A stretch of 64,000 bases of DNA, taken from NCBI RefSeq assembly GCF_039851965.1, contig NZ_CP156674.1, forward strand, positions 558,001 to 622,000, given 5' to 3'. This stretch comes from Pseudalkalibacillus hwajinpoensis. Its GTDB lineage: Bacteria > Bacillota > Bacilli > Bacillales > Guptibacillaceae. Shown here one piece after another: positions 16,294 to 24,572 of the stretch. Position 1 is the stretch's first letter. Every line of letters begins with the position of its first letter. Below the pieces are notes generated by a model. It worked only from the letters and a program-made list of their open reading frames with translations, was not told the origin of the DNA and searched no databases. The position numbers were made by a program, and so were the translations under genes.

Positions 16294-16406
16294 TAGAAGA
16301 ACCTCCTTTCTTCTTATTCTAATGCAAACGCTTTATCCTTTCCATCATTAACAATTCATGCTACATTATGAAAGGATTTCTTCCAGACTGAAAGGAGAGT
16401 GACACC

Positions 16407-16793
16407 ATGATTCAACGCTTTATTGAACTTGGCGAGGGCTATTCTGATATTTATGAACTTGTTGAACTTGCAAGAACCAATTCGCACCGTGTTCATCGTT
16501 TACTGGTATTAAAGACTAACAAACAAAACCGCGAAGTGGTATCACCTGTCGTCGTATTGAAACCAGCAGGTGAAGGAAACCTTCAGCCACTTTACATATG
16601 CAGAGAGGGTATCCCTGCAAGAGAGCCATCTGTTAAGCGTCTGCAGTTATTTGAGGAAATTAGCGCCACACTTGATGTGCCGATCATTCCGATTGAAGTG
16701 AAACCCTCGCATGATTTTAATGAAAAAGAACTGTATTACAATTACATCATTGGCATCCTTCGATTAAATAACCTCATTCCACCTCTTCAATAG
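16407..16793 (+). CDS. Conserved Bacillaceae protein, function unknown
   Basis: The 128-residue product starts MIQRFIELGEGYSDIYEL, a start I associate with a conserved Bacillus family sometimes labelled methylthioribose kinase in databases, a label the length does not support (real MtnK is about 400 residues). It looks like a small mixed alpha/beta soluble protein without signal peptide or membrane segment. The ATG follows AAGGAGAG by 8 bases. It is a single-gene unit with its own terminator, divergent from the small membrane protein gene. Confidence 0.75.
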   Translation: MIQRFIELGEGYSDIYELVELARTNSHRVHRLLVLKTNKQNREVVSPVVVLKPAGEGNLQPLYICREGIPAREPSVKRLQLFEEISATLDVPIIPIEVKPSHDFNEKELYYNYIIGILRLNNLIPPLQ

Positions 16794-16867
16794 TGAAACG
16801 ATTTTTTAAGTGAAACTTCCATTTGTGGGTGGTTTTCACTTCATCCCTCTGAAGATTAGGGACTGTT

Positions 16868-16917
16868 AACCCCAGCCTAAACGTCTTGATTGAACGTTCC
16901 TGTGGTGGGGGTTTTAT
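16868..16917 (+). terminator. Terminator-like hairpin
   Basis: AACCCCA pairs with TGGGGGTT (with mismatches) and an inner AAACGT/AACGTT pair, followed by TTTTATTATT on the plus strand. Confidence 0.55.
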
Positions 16918-16951
16918 TATTCCTTATAGGTGGCTTCAACACAGTAGTAGC

Positions 16952-16994
16952 AAAAAAAGCAGGAAGCAGGGCAGAACCCCTGTTTCCTGCTTTT
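16952..16994 (-). terminator. Terminator of the MFS transporter gene
   Basis: AAGCAGGAAGCAGGG faces CCCTGTTTCCTGCTT, with one mismatch, around a 5-base loop. A T run follows on the minus strand. Confidence 0.85.
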
Positions 16995-17000
16995 CTTAGA

Positions 17001-18257
17001 TTACGATGGTACTTCATTTGCTTCATACCTACGTTGTCTGCGATCTAGCACTGGCAATACTTTCCGTTTCACATAAGCGACATTCAGGAGTAAAATAATG
17101 CCTGCGAATAGAAAAAGGCCTCTTGTGCCTACAAGCGCCACAATTGCTCCTCCCGTCACGGGGCCAAGTAGATTCCCCAAATAGACGGCACTGTTAGAGA
17201 AGCTGTATGTTCTGCTTTCCATTCCTTCAGGCGATAGAGTTTTCACAAGCGAATTAACAGATGGCAGAAGTCCTCCGATACATAATCCAAGCATAAATCG
17301 AAGTGCGATTAGCTGCCATAATTCCTGAACGAAAGCTTGCGGAATGGAAAAGACCGCTGCCCCAATTAGAGAATAATACAATACATAATGGGCTCCTTTT
17401 CGATCTCCTATTTTCCCGAGCTTTGGTGAGGCGACCATGTTCGCTACCCCCATCACTGACGCTGCAATCCCTGCAAAAAGAGCCACATTCGCTCCGGAAG
17501 TAAGCTGCTGAACGAATAACGGAATGAGTGGATTCATACCGAGCAGAGCAAACTGAACAAGAAACCCAACCAATAGAAGCGGTAGCATTGGTGAGCGAAC
17601 CGTAACCCGTTTGAAATCTTTGACTGCATTACTTCTCTCCACTACCATAGTCGGTTCAGGCTTTGTCTCTTCTTTTACAAGAAACACGACTACAAGTGCA
17701 GCAAGTAAAATACAAAAACCGGTTAAATTAAATATCATTCGAAATCCAAACGCCTCTGCCATCAGGCCTCCAAATAGCGGACCACATATTGCACCAGCGA
17801 CTGCGCCTGAATTTAATGTCCCAAGCGCATAACCTACATGCTCTCTTGGAGTGTTAGTCGCGACCAGTGCAATCGAGGCCGGTATAAAACCTGAAACAAC
17901 TCCGTTTAATAACCGTAAACCAAGCAAGGACCAGGGACCTGTGGCAAATCCGGTTAATATAATAACAAGTGCCATACCGAAGCCCGAACGCAGCACCATT
18001 AGCTTGCGTCCATGACGATCTGCCAGACGTCCCCAGAAAGGTGAAAATAAAAAGGCTGTTAAAAAATTTGCGCCGAAGATCACACCAGACCAGAGACTAA
18101 TCTGACTGTCCCCCTCTACTCCAAGCTCCTGTAAATAAAGCGGAAGAAACGGCATAATCATCGTCATTGCACCAAGAACTAGAAACTGACTAACAAACAA
18201 TATCCACACATTTCGTTTCCAACGACTCAAGCTAGTCACATCCTTTAACCCGACCAT
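17001..18257 (-). CDS. MFS transporter, multidrug-efflux type
   Basis: The 418-residue protein has twelve predicted membrane helices. The MFS motif between helices 2 and 3 reads GRLADRHGRK, and a drug:H+ antiporter motif C-like LNSGAVAGAICGPLFGG is present in helix 5, which points to the 12-helix drug efflux group (DHA1, as in YttB and Bmr). The substrate cannot be told from sequence. It starts at ATG behind GAAGGA. It lies between the conserved gene above and ylbG, a place where B. subtilis has no transporter, so it is an insertion in the ylb order. Confidence 0.88.
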   Translation of the reverse strand: MVGLKDVTSLSRWKRNVWILFVSQFLVLGAMTMIMPFLPLYLQELGVEGDSQISLWSGVIFGANFLTAFLFSPFWGRLADRHGRKLMVLRSGFGMALVIILTGFATGPWSLLGLRLLNGVVSGFIPASIALVATNTPREHVGYALGTLNSGAVAGAICGPLFGGLMAEAFGFRMIFNLTGFCILLAALVVVFLVKEETKPEPTMVVERSNAVKDFKRVTVRSPMLPLLLVGFLVQFALLGMNPLIPLFVQQLTSGANVALFAGIAASVMGVANMVASPKLGKIGDRKGAHYVLYYSLIGAAVFSIPQAFVQELWQLIALRFMLGLCIGGLLPSVNSLVKTLSPEGMESRTYSFSNSAVYLGNLLGPVTGGAIVALVGTRGLFLFAGIILLLNVAYVKRKVLPVLDRRQRRYEANEVPS

Positions 18258-18377
18258 TATATCCTTCGATCTCCGAAATAATCAACCGATTTACACGCAA
18301 AACCCAAACCTGTCTAATCGTCCCTTCCGATCAGGGCGTAAAATGAGCCAAATATCATCACCATACCGTAAGCAAAA

Positions 18378-18405
18378 TAAAAAGCCATCCCAGATGGAAT
18401 GACTT
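18378..18405 (-). terminator. Terminator after ylbG
   Basis: A CATTCC/GGGATG hairpin followed by TTTTTATTTT lies just after the ylbG stop on the minus strand. Confidence 0.6.
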
Positions 18406-18681
18406 TTACAGACCCATTTTATAATCATACTCTTTCGCTTTATCAGGCTTTGCATTCTGATATTCAGTCCGCACCTCTGGACGCTTTGAAGGTTCAACTC
18501 GTTTTACAAAATGAAGAGAATTCAACCGCTCTTTTGTCGTCTCGAGCTGATCAAGATTAATATAAATCACAACGTACTTCTGTTTCGAAGAAACATAATG
18601 TACATTACCAAATCTTCTTAATTGTTTAGCATGTTTCAGTGACTGTATATATACTGCTAAGCCGACTCGTTCTACAAACAT
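18406..18681 (-). CDS. ylbG: YlbG family protein (UPF0298/DUF2129)
   Basis: The 91-residue protein matches the YlbG family in length (about 90) and in VGLAVYIQSLKHAKQLRRFG followed by NVHYVSSKQKYVVIY. The family is small, cytoplasmic and of unknown function; it always travels with ylbF and rsmD. I chose the ATG at 18681, about 9 bases from AAAGGGG; the longer frame beginning at 18720 has no ribosome site. Confidence 0.92.
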   Translation of the reverse strand: MFVERVGLAVYIQSLKHAKQLRRFGNVHYVSSKQKYVVIYINLDQLETTKERLNSLHFVKRVEPSKRPEVRTEYQNAKPDKAKEYDYKMGL

Positions 18682-18821
18682 GACATGCTTCCCCTTTGCT
18701 AATGAAATCGTCTCCCTCAATCTGAACGCTGTATGGTAGCAAGAATGAACAGAGCGATGGTCATTTTAGTATGTTTCAGTTAGGATAACAGTAGACTGTG
18801 TATGAGAAAGGATGCGATCCT

Positions 18822-19142
18822 ATGAACCTTGATGATATCTGGGAACCATTTCTAAACAGATTATCCAGCTCAGACACCGTGCGCTCTGTTTATAAAAAGA
18901 ACATCACCGGGATTCCTTTTCTATATCTTACATTAAATACGAACATCCGAAAAGCTACGATTGACACCTTAATTAAAATAGAAGCCGCACGTGTGATGAG
19001 AGGCAAACAATTAAGAATGGAATACTCCTTCGTTCGAGAAGAAAAAACTCTTCTTGTTTACCGTGTTCGATTTCTAGTGCCTCAGGAAAAAATGTTCTGC
19101 TGCGGTAACCTTTGTCCTGACTGTATTCGATTTCGAAATTGA
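18822..19142 (+). CDS. Hypothetical protein with a C-terminal cysteine cluster
   Basis: The 106-residue product has no signal or membrane segment. Its main feature is the tail CCGNLCPDC near residues 93-101, two close cysteine pairs able to bind zinc or an iron-sulfur cluster. The rest is a mixed alpha/beta sequence rich in basic residues. I do not recognise the family. The ATG at 18822 is 9 bases from AAAGGA. It lies on the opposite strand between ricF and ylbG, and shares a hairpin with the end of ricF, whose product also ends in a cysteine-rich tail. Confidence 0.75.
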   Translation: MNLDDIWEPFLNRLSSSDTVRSVYKKNITGIPFLYLTLNTNIRKATIDTLIKIEAARVMRGKQLRMEYSFVREEKTLLVYRVRFLVPQEKMFCCGNLCPDCIRFRN

Positions 19143-19143
19143 A

Positions 19144-19167
19144 AAACCAGAGCAATTTGCTCTGGTT
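19144..19167. terminator. Hairpin between the cysteine-tail gene and ricF
   Basis: AACCAGAGCA and TGCTCTGGTT form a 10-bp stem; the minus-strand tail is TTTTTC, so it serves mainly ricF. Confidence 0.8.
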
Positions 19168-19606
19168 ATCCACATCCACAGCTGCCGCCAGAGCCACAGC
19201 CTCCTCCACAGGATTGATTGTCGAAGAAAGGATTTCCTGATGGTACTTTAATTGAGGGTGAAACTTCACCAGCAAGTAGGGAAGATACCTCAACCAGAAG
19301 TCCTTCAAGTTCTGTTTCAGCCTTTTTAAACGAAGCAACTGATTCATGAAGATCCATATCGCGCTTAGCTTCACGGACCTGCACGGTAATAGTCATAAAG
19401 TCAGGATGGTATCGACCGAATCGCTGAACTTCATCATACAGTTCCTTCAATTCAGTAAAACGCTTGATCAGCCTTTGGGCTTCCCTGTTTTTAGATAACT
19501 GCCTTCTTGCCTCATGATATTCATGAGCTACTTCTGAATCTTTTATCAAAAATCCAAGCTCTTCAGCCTGGTCTAAAATCATTACACTATCGAGAGTAGC
19601 AATCAT
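19166..19606 (-). CDS. ricF: RicF/YlbF regulatory protein
   Basis: The 146-residue protein has the all-helical YlbF/YmcA fold and a C-terminal glycine- and cysteine-rich tail (QSCGGGCGSGGSCGCG). In B. subtilis, RicF (YlbF), RicA (YmcA) and RicT (YaaT) form the Y-complex, which carries iron-sulfur clusters and affects RNase Y-dependent RNA processing, competence, biofilm and sporulation. The cysteine tail fits cluster binding. It starts at ATG behind GGAGG. In B. subtilis it sits directly beside ylbG; here a gene on the other strand separates them. Confidence 0.93.
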   Translation of the reverse strand: MIATLDSVMILDQAEELGFLIKDSEVAHEYHEARRQLSKNREAQRLIKRFTELKELYDEVQRFGRYHPDFMTITVQVREAKRDMDLHESVASFKKAETELEGLLVEVSSLLAGEVSPSIKVPSGNPFFDNQSCGGGCGSGGSCGCG

Positions 19607-19766
19607 ACTTACACCTCCATCCTTATCTTACCACCTCAAGGAAGGGCTTGACCAGTCTCTCATTAATAACCGACTTTTTAATCCACGATTTGGTTATTGA
19701 CTTTTTCTGTAATCAGTTCTATAATTTTCTAGATTTGTGTGTGTTTCTATCTTAGAAAGGAAGACA

Positions 19767-20579
19767 ATGATAACTTTGAAACTTCTTACCTTTAATCCAT
19801 TTCGTACCCTTGGTATGCCAGGCATTTCTTACGTAAAACCCGATCACATGTTTAAAAAAATTCATGATATTCGCGAAGCGGATGTGCTTCTATTCCCGGA
19901 AAAATGGCAGGTGAACTCTCTTGTCTATGGCTTGAATAAAACCATTTTCCCCTCAATCCAATCCATCCAACTAGGTTTTGATAAAGTGGAGATGACAAGA
20001 GCATTCTGGTCGATTTCAAATGATCTTATGCCGTATACAGAAATAGCAGGAAAATCTAACGAAACTATCGAACGAATTTTAGATACATTTCCTTTTCCGT
20101 TTGTCGCAAAAGAAGTACGCAGTTCAATGGGGAAAGGCGTTTTTCTTATCAACTCAGCGGAAGAATTCATCACCTACGCTGAGAACAATGATGTCCTTTA
20201 TGTTCAGGAATATTTACCAATTGAGAAAGACCTTCGCGTTGTCTATGTAGGGAACTCAGTCGTTTCTGCTTATTGGCGTATAGGGGGAGATTCGTTTCAT
20301 AATAACGTTGCACAGGGAGGAAAGCTTTCTTTCCATAGCATACCTGACGAAGCACTTCAGCTTGTTGATCAAACAGCAAAAGCGCTTGGCATTAATCATG
20401 CAGGATTTGATGTCGTTGTTGCTAATGGAAAGTTCTATTTCTTAGAATTTAACTGTTTATTTGGTAACAAGGCCCTCGTTCAGCGGGGGATCCATGTTGA
20501 AAGAATGATTTTCAACTATTTATTGGAACAATTCCCCCCTATTGTACCACCAACAGCACCTTTCAAAATCATTTCATAA
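19767..20579 (+). CDS. ATP-grasp (RimK-like) protein
   Basis: The 270-residue protein has the ATP-grasp core: an ATP-binding stretch FPFVAKEVRSSMGKGVFLI, the hinge VLYVQEYLPIEKDLRVVYVG, and the metal-binding FYFLEFNCLFGNKAL. The N-terminal domain is short and unusual. The closest groups are RimK-type ligases and the YheC/YheD spore proteins, so it could form an amide bond to a carboxylate, but the substrates are unknown. The ATG at 19767 has AAAGGA 6 bases upstream; the longer frame from 19737 has none. It is divergent from ricF and convergent with the following secreted protein gene. Confidence 0.82.
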   Translation: MITLKLLTFNPFRTLGMPGISYVKPDHMFKKIHDIREADVLLFPEKWQVNSLVYGLNKTIFPSIQSIQLGFDKVEMTRAFWSISNDLMPYTEIAGKSNETIERILDTFPFPFVAKEVRSSMGKGVFLINSAEEFITYAENNDVLYVQEYLPIEKDLRVVYVGNSVVSAYWRIGGDSFHNNVAQGGKLSFHSIPDEALQLVDQTAKALGINHAGFDVVVANGKFYFLEFNCLFGNKALVQRGIHVERMIFNYLLEQFPPIVPPTAPFKIIS

Positions 20580-20586
20580 CGGTTGG

Positions 20587-20610
20587 ATAAGTCTCATTCG
20601 TGAGACTTAT
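20587..20610. terminator. Bidirectional terminator
   Basis: ATAAGTCTCA and TGAGACTTAT form a 10-bp hairpin between convergent genes; T-rich on the plus side, and overlapping the 3' end of the minus-strand gene. Confidence 0.7.
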
Positions 20611-21002
20611 TTAATTTCTACCTTAAATTCATTTAGGGAGATGTACCTCCCCCCATCTTCCCGCATGATATCCAAACGAATAGTATGTTTCCCTTCCGGC
20701 AGGTTATGGAGAATAAATGCAGCCTGTTGAACAGTTTGATGTTTTTTCCCATCTATATAAACATCAATCGAGCCATAATACTCTTGCGTCTCATTTTGTT
20801 TATCAAATGTGAAATTAGGAATCACACATTCAACAAATACGTCCGCCCCTTTCGTCCGGTGATTCACAACAACCGGATCAGTCTTCTCACCGGCTTCTAC
20901 ATTTGACTGAAAAGACTCACTAAACCCGACAACAGGTACACAGCAAGCAACCATCAGCAAAATGATTAGAAGCTGTTTACCACTACTTAAACTAATCCGC
21001 AT
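20607..21002 (-). CDS. Secreted protein of unknown function
   Basis: The 131-residue product has a signal peptide (basic start, hydrophobic core near residues 9-26, then GFSES) and a mature beta-rich part. VYIDGKKHQTVQQA and LHNLPEGKHTIRLDI resemble the strands of small carbohydrate-binding or PEGA-like domains, but I cannot assign a family. The ATG at 21002 lies 12 bases from AAAGGAG and a GTG at 21011 lies 3 bases from it, so the start may differ by three residues. Confidence 0.7.
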   Translation of the reverse strand: MRISLSSGKQLLIILLMVACCVPVVGFSESFQSNVEAGEKTDPVVVNHRTKGADVFVECVIPNFTFDKQNETQEYYGSIDVYIDGKKHQTVQQAAFILHNLPEGKHTIRLDIMREDGGRYISLNEFKVEIK

Positions 21003-21101
21003 TGTTAACACACACTCCTTTGTTATAAAGTGTGCCCAATCTCACTCTTTTCATGATGAAAAAAACAATGCGTGATCGAACGCGGAATAACGCAAACAAA
21101 A

Positions 21102-21126
21102 AAGACCCTAATTTTTCAACTGGGTC
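21102..21126 (-). terminator. Weak terminator at the end of the ylbD-ylbE unit
   Basis: GACCC and GGGTC arms are followed by TTTTTTG on the minus strand and overlap the ylbE stop region. Confidence 0.45.
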
Positions 21127-21341
21127 ATTAACGCTAACATCATATTTACCATATTCAACTGATTCTGGAATCGATCGACTTTCTGCGGAAAGGTTTGACC
21201 ATAAAATACTTTTGACGCTTCTTCAAATTCTTTAAGTGCATAAGGTTCACGGCTTAATCGCCGATACCAGACAGGCTGATTTCTTAAGAAAATAACCAGA
21301 TCCTGTCGTGTCGATAGAAACGCCTGCACTTCTTCACGCAT
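21108..21341 (-). CDS. ylbE: YlbE-like family protein
   Basis: The 77-residue product matches the YlbE-like family: REEVQAFLSTRQDLVIFLR, then QPVWYRRLSREPYAL and a hydrophobic C-terminal helix. It is short, without signal peptide, and its role is unknown, although the partner gene encodes a spore coat protein. It starts at ATG behind GGGGGG and follows ylbD by 11 bases, so the two are co-transcribed as in B. subtilis. Confidence 0.9.
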   Translation of the reverse strand: MREEVQAFLSTRQDLVIFLRNQPVWYRRLSREPYALKEFEEASKVFYGQTFPQKVDRFQNQLNMVNMMLALMTQLKN

Positions 21342-21352
21342 CCTGGTCCCCC

Positions 21353-21748
21353 CTAATCATGACGAAATGGAAATGGAGAATGTGAGTCCATATAGGGAGG
21401 TTGATGCTTTGGTTTTGAACGAAATTGTGATAGCACCTCTTGAATGGAATACACAGCCCCGCTAAATTGTTCAATACCTCGCTGTACTTCTTCAAAATTC
21501 ATCTGTTTAATTGCTGATAGCATCCCACTGAGCTTGTTTCCACTGTCATCAGCGTGTTCGTCTTCTTGAGCTTTTTTCTCCTCATTGAACCACGTCTCAT
21601 CATCTTCACCGAAAAGTACCCACTCCTCAAACAGTTCCTGAAGCGTTTTGTCCCCGCTCTTCACCTTTTTCAATACATGAGGATGGGCTCTGACGAACGT
21701 CTTAAATTCCTGAACCTTTTGATTGTTATTCACCTTTGCATCAGGCAT
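21353..21748 (-). CDS. ylbD: Spore coat protein YlbD
   Basis: The 131-residue product fits B. subtilis YlbD (132). It has the family N-terminus KVQEFKTFVRAHPHVLKKV, a DDETWFNE acidic stretch, and a proline- and histidine-rich C-terminal tail. YlbD is classed as a putative coat protein. The gene opens the ylbD-ylbE pair with an ATG behind GGAGGG. Confidence 0.9.
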   Translation of the reverse strand: MPDAKVNNNQKVQEFKTFVRAHPHVLKKVKSGDKTLQELFEEWVLFGEDDETWFNEEKKAQEDEHADDSGNKLSGMLSAIKQMNFEEVQRGIEQFSGAVYSIQEVLSQFRSKPKHQPPYMDSHSPFPFRHD

Positions 21749-21896
21749 ACTCTCTACCCTCCATCTGCTAGCCTAACCAATATGGTCTTACTACATCATA
21801 ATTAGACTTTTAACAATTGTGCGCCTATTTATTTGAGATGTTGATTTAGACTGGTAAAATGAAAAGGAACGAGACTCAATAGGAAAGGGATGTCAT

Positions 21897-22397
21897 ATGA
21901 ACGAGACAAACGACCAGATCTACGAACTACTAACAGAATTACTCGATCAAGCGACAGAGAAGGATAAAGAAAATCTAGTATCACTATTAACAGGAGTTCA
22001 GAAAAAACAAAGAGATCAGTATAAAACTTATTTGGCTGGGTATATGGGTATTCAAAGCAAGCTGCTAAATGAAAATACCTACGAAAGTATCATCCCAAAT
22101 CGCGAGCTAATTCATAATCCACTAGACATCGTACATGGCGGCATCACTGCATCCCTTATCGATATAGCGATGGGTTCTCTAGTTCACCAGACTCTCTCCT
22201 CAAATCAAGCAGCCGTTACATCCGAGATGAACATTCATTACCTAGCAAAAGGCACAGGGAGTGAAATAAGATGTCGCTCAGAAGTTGTCTATAAAAGTGA
22301 TACACGCTGGGTTGTCAAGGCAAACGTGTATCGCGATGACCAGAAAATCATCGCAACGGCTACCGGAAACTTCATGATTATCCCTAGAAAGGCTTAA
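21897..22397 (+). CDS. PaaI-type hotdog thioesterase
   Basis: The 166-residue protein has a hotdog domain from about residue 60 on. The conserved turn HGGITASLIDIAMGSLVH at residues 80-97 is the thioesterase signature with its catalytic acid region. An unusual N-terminal helical extension of roughly 45 residues, very charged, precedes it. The likely reaction is hydrolysis of an acyl-CoA; the substrate is unknown. It starts at ATG behind AAAGGGATG. Its 3' end overlaps the 3' end of the convergent CAP-domain gene by 14 bases. Confidence 0.85.
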   Translation: MNETNDQIYELLTELLDQATEKDKENLVSLLTGVQKKQRDQYKTYLAGYMGIQSKLLNENTYESIIPNRELIHNPLDIVHGGITASLIDIAMGSLVHQTLSSNQAAVTSEMNIHYLAKGTGSEIRCRSEVVYKSDTRWVVKANVYRDDQKIIATATGNFMIIPRKA

Positions 22398-23463
22398 TGA
22401 AATTCTGTGTGTAGTATTCTCTGTAGACTCCTACTCCTATATCTGTGAACTCTTCATTAAGTAGCGCTTCACGATGTCCTTTACTATTAAGCCATCCAAG
22501 CATTGCTGCACCTGCATCTGGGTATCTTGCAGCGATGTTTTCACCAGCATAGCTATAAAGCACATCGCCTTTTTTTAACCGATCTGAAAGCTCCCCTTTT
22601 GATGGAGAAGTATGAGAAAAGTAATTATTTTGCTGCATGTCCTTACTATGACCGATTGCTACCTCTGAAACTTCATCATTGTATACAAGCACTTCCTTGT
22701 TAGAAAGTTGACGAAGGACATTGGTCATCCCAAAGATTTGCTTTTCCATAGCAGCCTGAACACTTTTCCACTCTTCATCAGAAAGAGGTTCAGCTTCTAT
22801 CAGCTCTCCTCGATAAGAGACAGCATAAGGCTTTTGTTTAACAAGTACATGTGGTTCAGCAAGCCTCACAGCTCTTAATTTCCCATTGAATTTATCAAAA
22901 TAATACTGAGCAAAAAGACCATTATTGATTGCCATTAACGGTTTAAGCTGCTTCTCCTCTTCAGACAGCTGGAATCGGTAATCATCTCCGTTAATACTAA
23001 GCGCCACTTCTCCCTCCGGACTGGTATCGCTAAAAACAGTTGAAGCTTGTTCACCCATAGGGTAATTCTCACCCGCAACAACATTTCCCATAAAGAAAAT
23101 GGTCACCACACGACCTTCTTCAATTCCTACTTGAAGGTACCCTGTGTTAGATTCTTCATAAATCCACCAGTCATAGCCATATGCGGAAGGATCAATTCTG
23201 TCTGGCTTTCCAAGATTGCTTGTAATAGCATCAGAACTTTCTCCGATCCATTTTTCAACCCCAGTTAACGGCGGTAAGTTTTTCTCTTCAACAACCGTCT
23301 CAGTTGCCTTTTCTTCCGCGGTCTCATCTAATACAAAATCTTCTTCCGTTATGATTCGCTCGACTTCAGGGAGAACCTGATTCCACTCTATACGTTCGTA
23401 AACATTCATTGAGACAATAACCAGGGCTATAAGAATAATGAAGCGAAGTACATTTTTTATCAT
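22384..23463 (-). CDS. ylbC: CAP-domain protein YlbC
   Basis: The 359-residue protein has an N-terminal signal-anchor (residues 3-21), a Ser/Glu-rich linker, the CAP-associated beta domain (about residues 70-210, with WIGESSDAITSNLGKPDRID), and a C-terminal SCP/CAP domain carrying HSKDMQQNNYFSHTSP and GENIAA and GWLNSKGHREALLN. This is the architecture of B. subtilis YlbC. CAP domains are extracellular and of uncertain activity in bacteria. The ATG follows GGAGG. The next gene upstream encodes the CBS protein, and a second CAP protein follows it. Confidence 0.92.
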   Translation of the reverse strand: MIKNVLRFIILIALVIVSMNVYERIEWNQVLPEVERIITEEDFVLDETAEEKATETVVEEKNLPPLTGVEKWIGESSDAITSNLGKPDRIDPSAYGYDWWIYEESNTGYLQVGIEEGRVVTIFFMGNVVAGENYPMGEQASTVFSDTSPEGEVALSINGDDYRFQLSEEEKQLKPLMAINNGLFAQYYFDKFNGKLRAVRLAEPHVLVKQKPYAVSYRGELIEAEPLSDEEWKSVQAAMEKQIFGMTNVLRQLSNKEVLVYNDEVSEVAIGHSKDMQQNNYFSHTSPSKGELSDRLKKGDVLYSYAGENIAARYPDAGAAMLGWLNSKGHREALLNEEFTDIGVGVYREYYTQNFIKPF

Positions 23464-23560
23464 TGGATCGCCTCCGTTTCATCCTATTATGCCTTATCCA
23501 TTAATAGAATCGCAACACAAAGGAATGGTGCAAGTCGAGTAAAAACACCTCCCAAATTCC

Positions 23561-23588
23561 AAAAAAAAGAGCCCATAGGCTCTATTTA
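23561..23588 (-). terminator. Terminator after the YugN-CBS gene
   Basis: AGAGCC and GGCTCT form a short hairpin followed by TTTTTTTT on the minus strand. A second hairpin (CCATTAAGAGG / CCTCTTATGG) stands at about 23594-23624. Confidence 0.8.
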
Positions 23589-23634
23589 TCCTACCATTAA
23601 GAGGCAGTAACCCCCCTCTTATGGAAGTTTCACT

Positions 23635-24369
23635 TTATGCGTTTGTCTTCTCTTTTATATGGAAATAGGAAACAATTCCAATAAAACGATCTACATCAGC
23701 GACTACTACTTCAGTAAGGCGGGATTCATTCATTAATGCCGCTGCTTCTTCAGGCTTCATCTCTGGTGATAGCACCATTGATGGCTTTTCCATCACTTCT
23801 TGAATTGTGGCAGAACCTGCTTGTTTGTCAGCAATGCCGCTCACTGCGATGGCACGGTCTGTTACGATACCAAGTAGACGATCGTTTTCATCACATACAG
23901 GAACAATTGTAACGTTCTCATTTTTCATTACTGCCGCTGCTTCAAAGATATTACCATCGGGTTTGAATGGCGTCACGTGTCTTGCTAAATCTCCCACAGA
24001 AACCATGCTTTTCTGCAAAGCTGATCCGAGTTGATCACGAACGATTTCAAGTTTCTTGATGCATGTGTTGACGATCGTTTGTGGAAATTCTTCATCATAC
24101 TCTACCCCATGAGGATAATAATGTTTACCCACATATGGCCTACCAAGCTTGATCACAGCGTAAGCAGATTCAACTTCTCCTTCAATGGCAACACCAGGTA
24201 CACGAAGATAATATACATCACCATTTGTCATATCTTCAAATTTATAATCGTATGTAACTCGCTCATAATCCCACTGACCAGCTAATACTAAACCGTTTTC
24301 ATGCATAATGTGGTCCAATATAGAAAACTGAACAACCGCAGATTCCAGACCTGAATTCTCGAATTTCAT
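23635..24369 (-). CDS. YugN-like domain fused to a CBS domain pair
   Basis: The 244-residue protein joins two parts. Residues 1 to about 115 match the YugN-like family (MKFENSGLESAVVQ, GQWDYERVTYDYKFED, GKHYYPHGVEYDEEFP). From about 125 a Bateman module of two CBS domains follows, with IVPVCDENDRLLGIVTDRAIA closing the first. In B. subtilis the CBS protein YlbB occupies this locus alone and YugN is encoded elsewhere. CBS pairs bind adenosyl nucleotides, so the module may sense AMP/ATP; the YugN part has no known role. The ATG at 24369 lies about 9 bases after AAAGGAGG. A further in-frame extension to 24519 is excluded by the ribosome site. Confidence 0.85.
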   Translation of the reverse strand: MKFENSGLESAVVQFSILDHIMHENGLVLAGQWDYERVTYDYKFEDMTNGDVYYLRVPGVAIEGEVESAYAVIKLGRPYVGKHYYPHGVEYDEEFPQTIVNTCIKKLEIVRDQLGSALQKSMVSVGDLARHVTPFKPDGNIFEAAAVMKNENVTIVPVCDENDRLLGIVTDRAIAVSGIADKQAGSATIQEVMEKPSMVLSPEMKPEEAAALMNESRLTEVVVADVDRFIGIVSYFHIKEKTNA

Positions 24370-24572
24370 TATTCGTTTGCCTCCTTTGTTTTCACAACAC
24401 TTCCACTCTCTAATAATAGTATAAGGGACACTGTCGTTGCAATGTTTACTTAGTACGATACTGTCAGAATTATACTCTCCATCATTGACATAAATTAATT
24501 CAGTAGAGAAATGAATCAATTAGCGTAATTTTATTAATTGTGGTCACACTACATACGAAAGGAGATGTAAAG

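Noticed and set aside
16321..16336. Cre-like TGCAAACGCTTTAT between two divergent genes
   Set aside because: The last bases deviate from the CcpA consensus and neither neighbour has a metabolic link, so I do not call it a site.
24370..24519. N-terminal extension of the YugN-CBS frame
   Set aside because: The extra 50 codons precede the AAAGGAGG site and do not resemble the family start.
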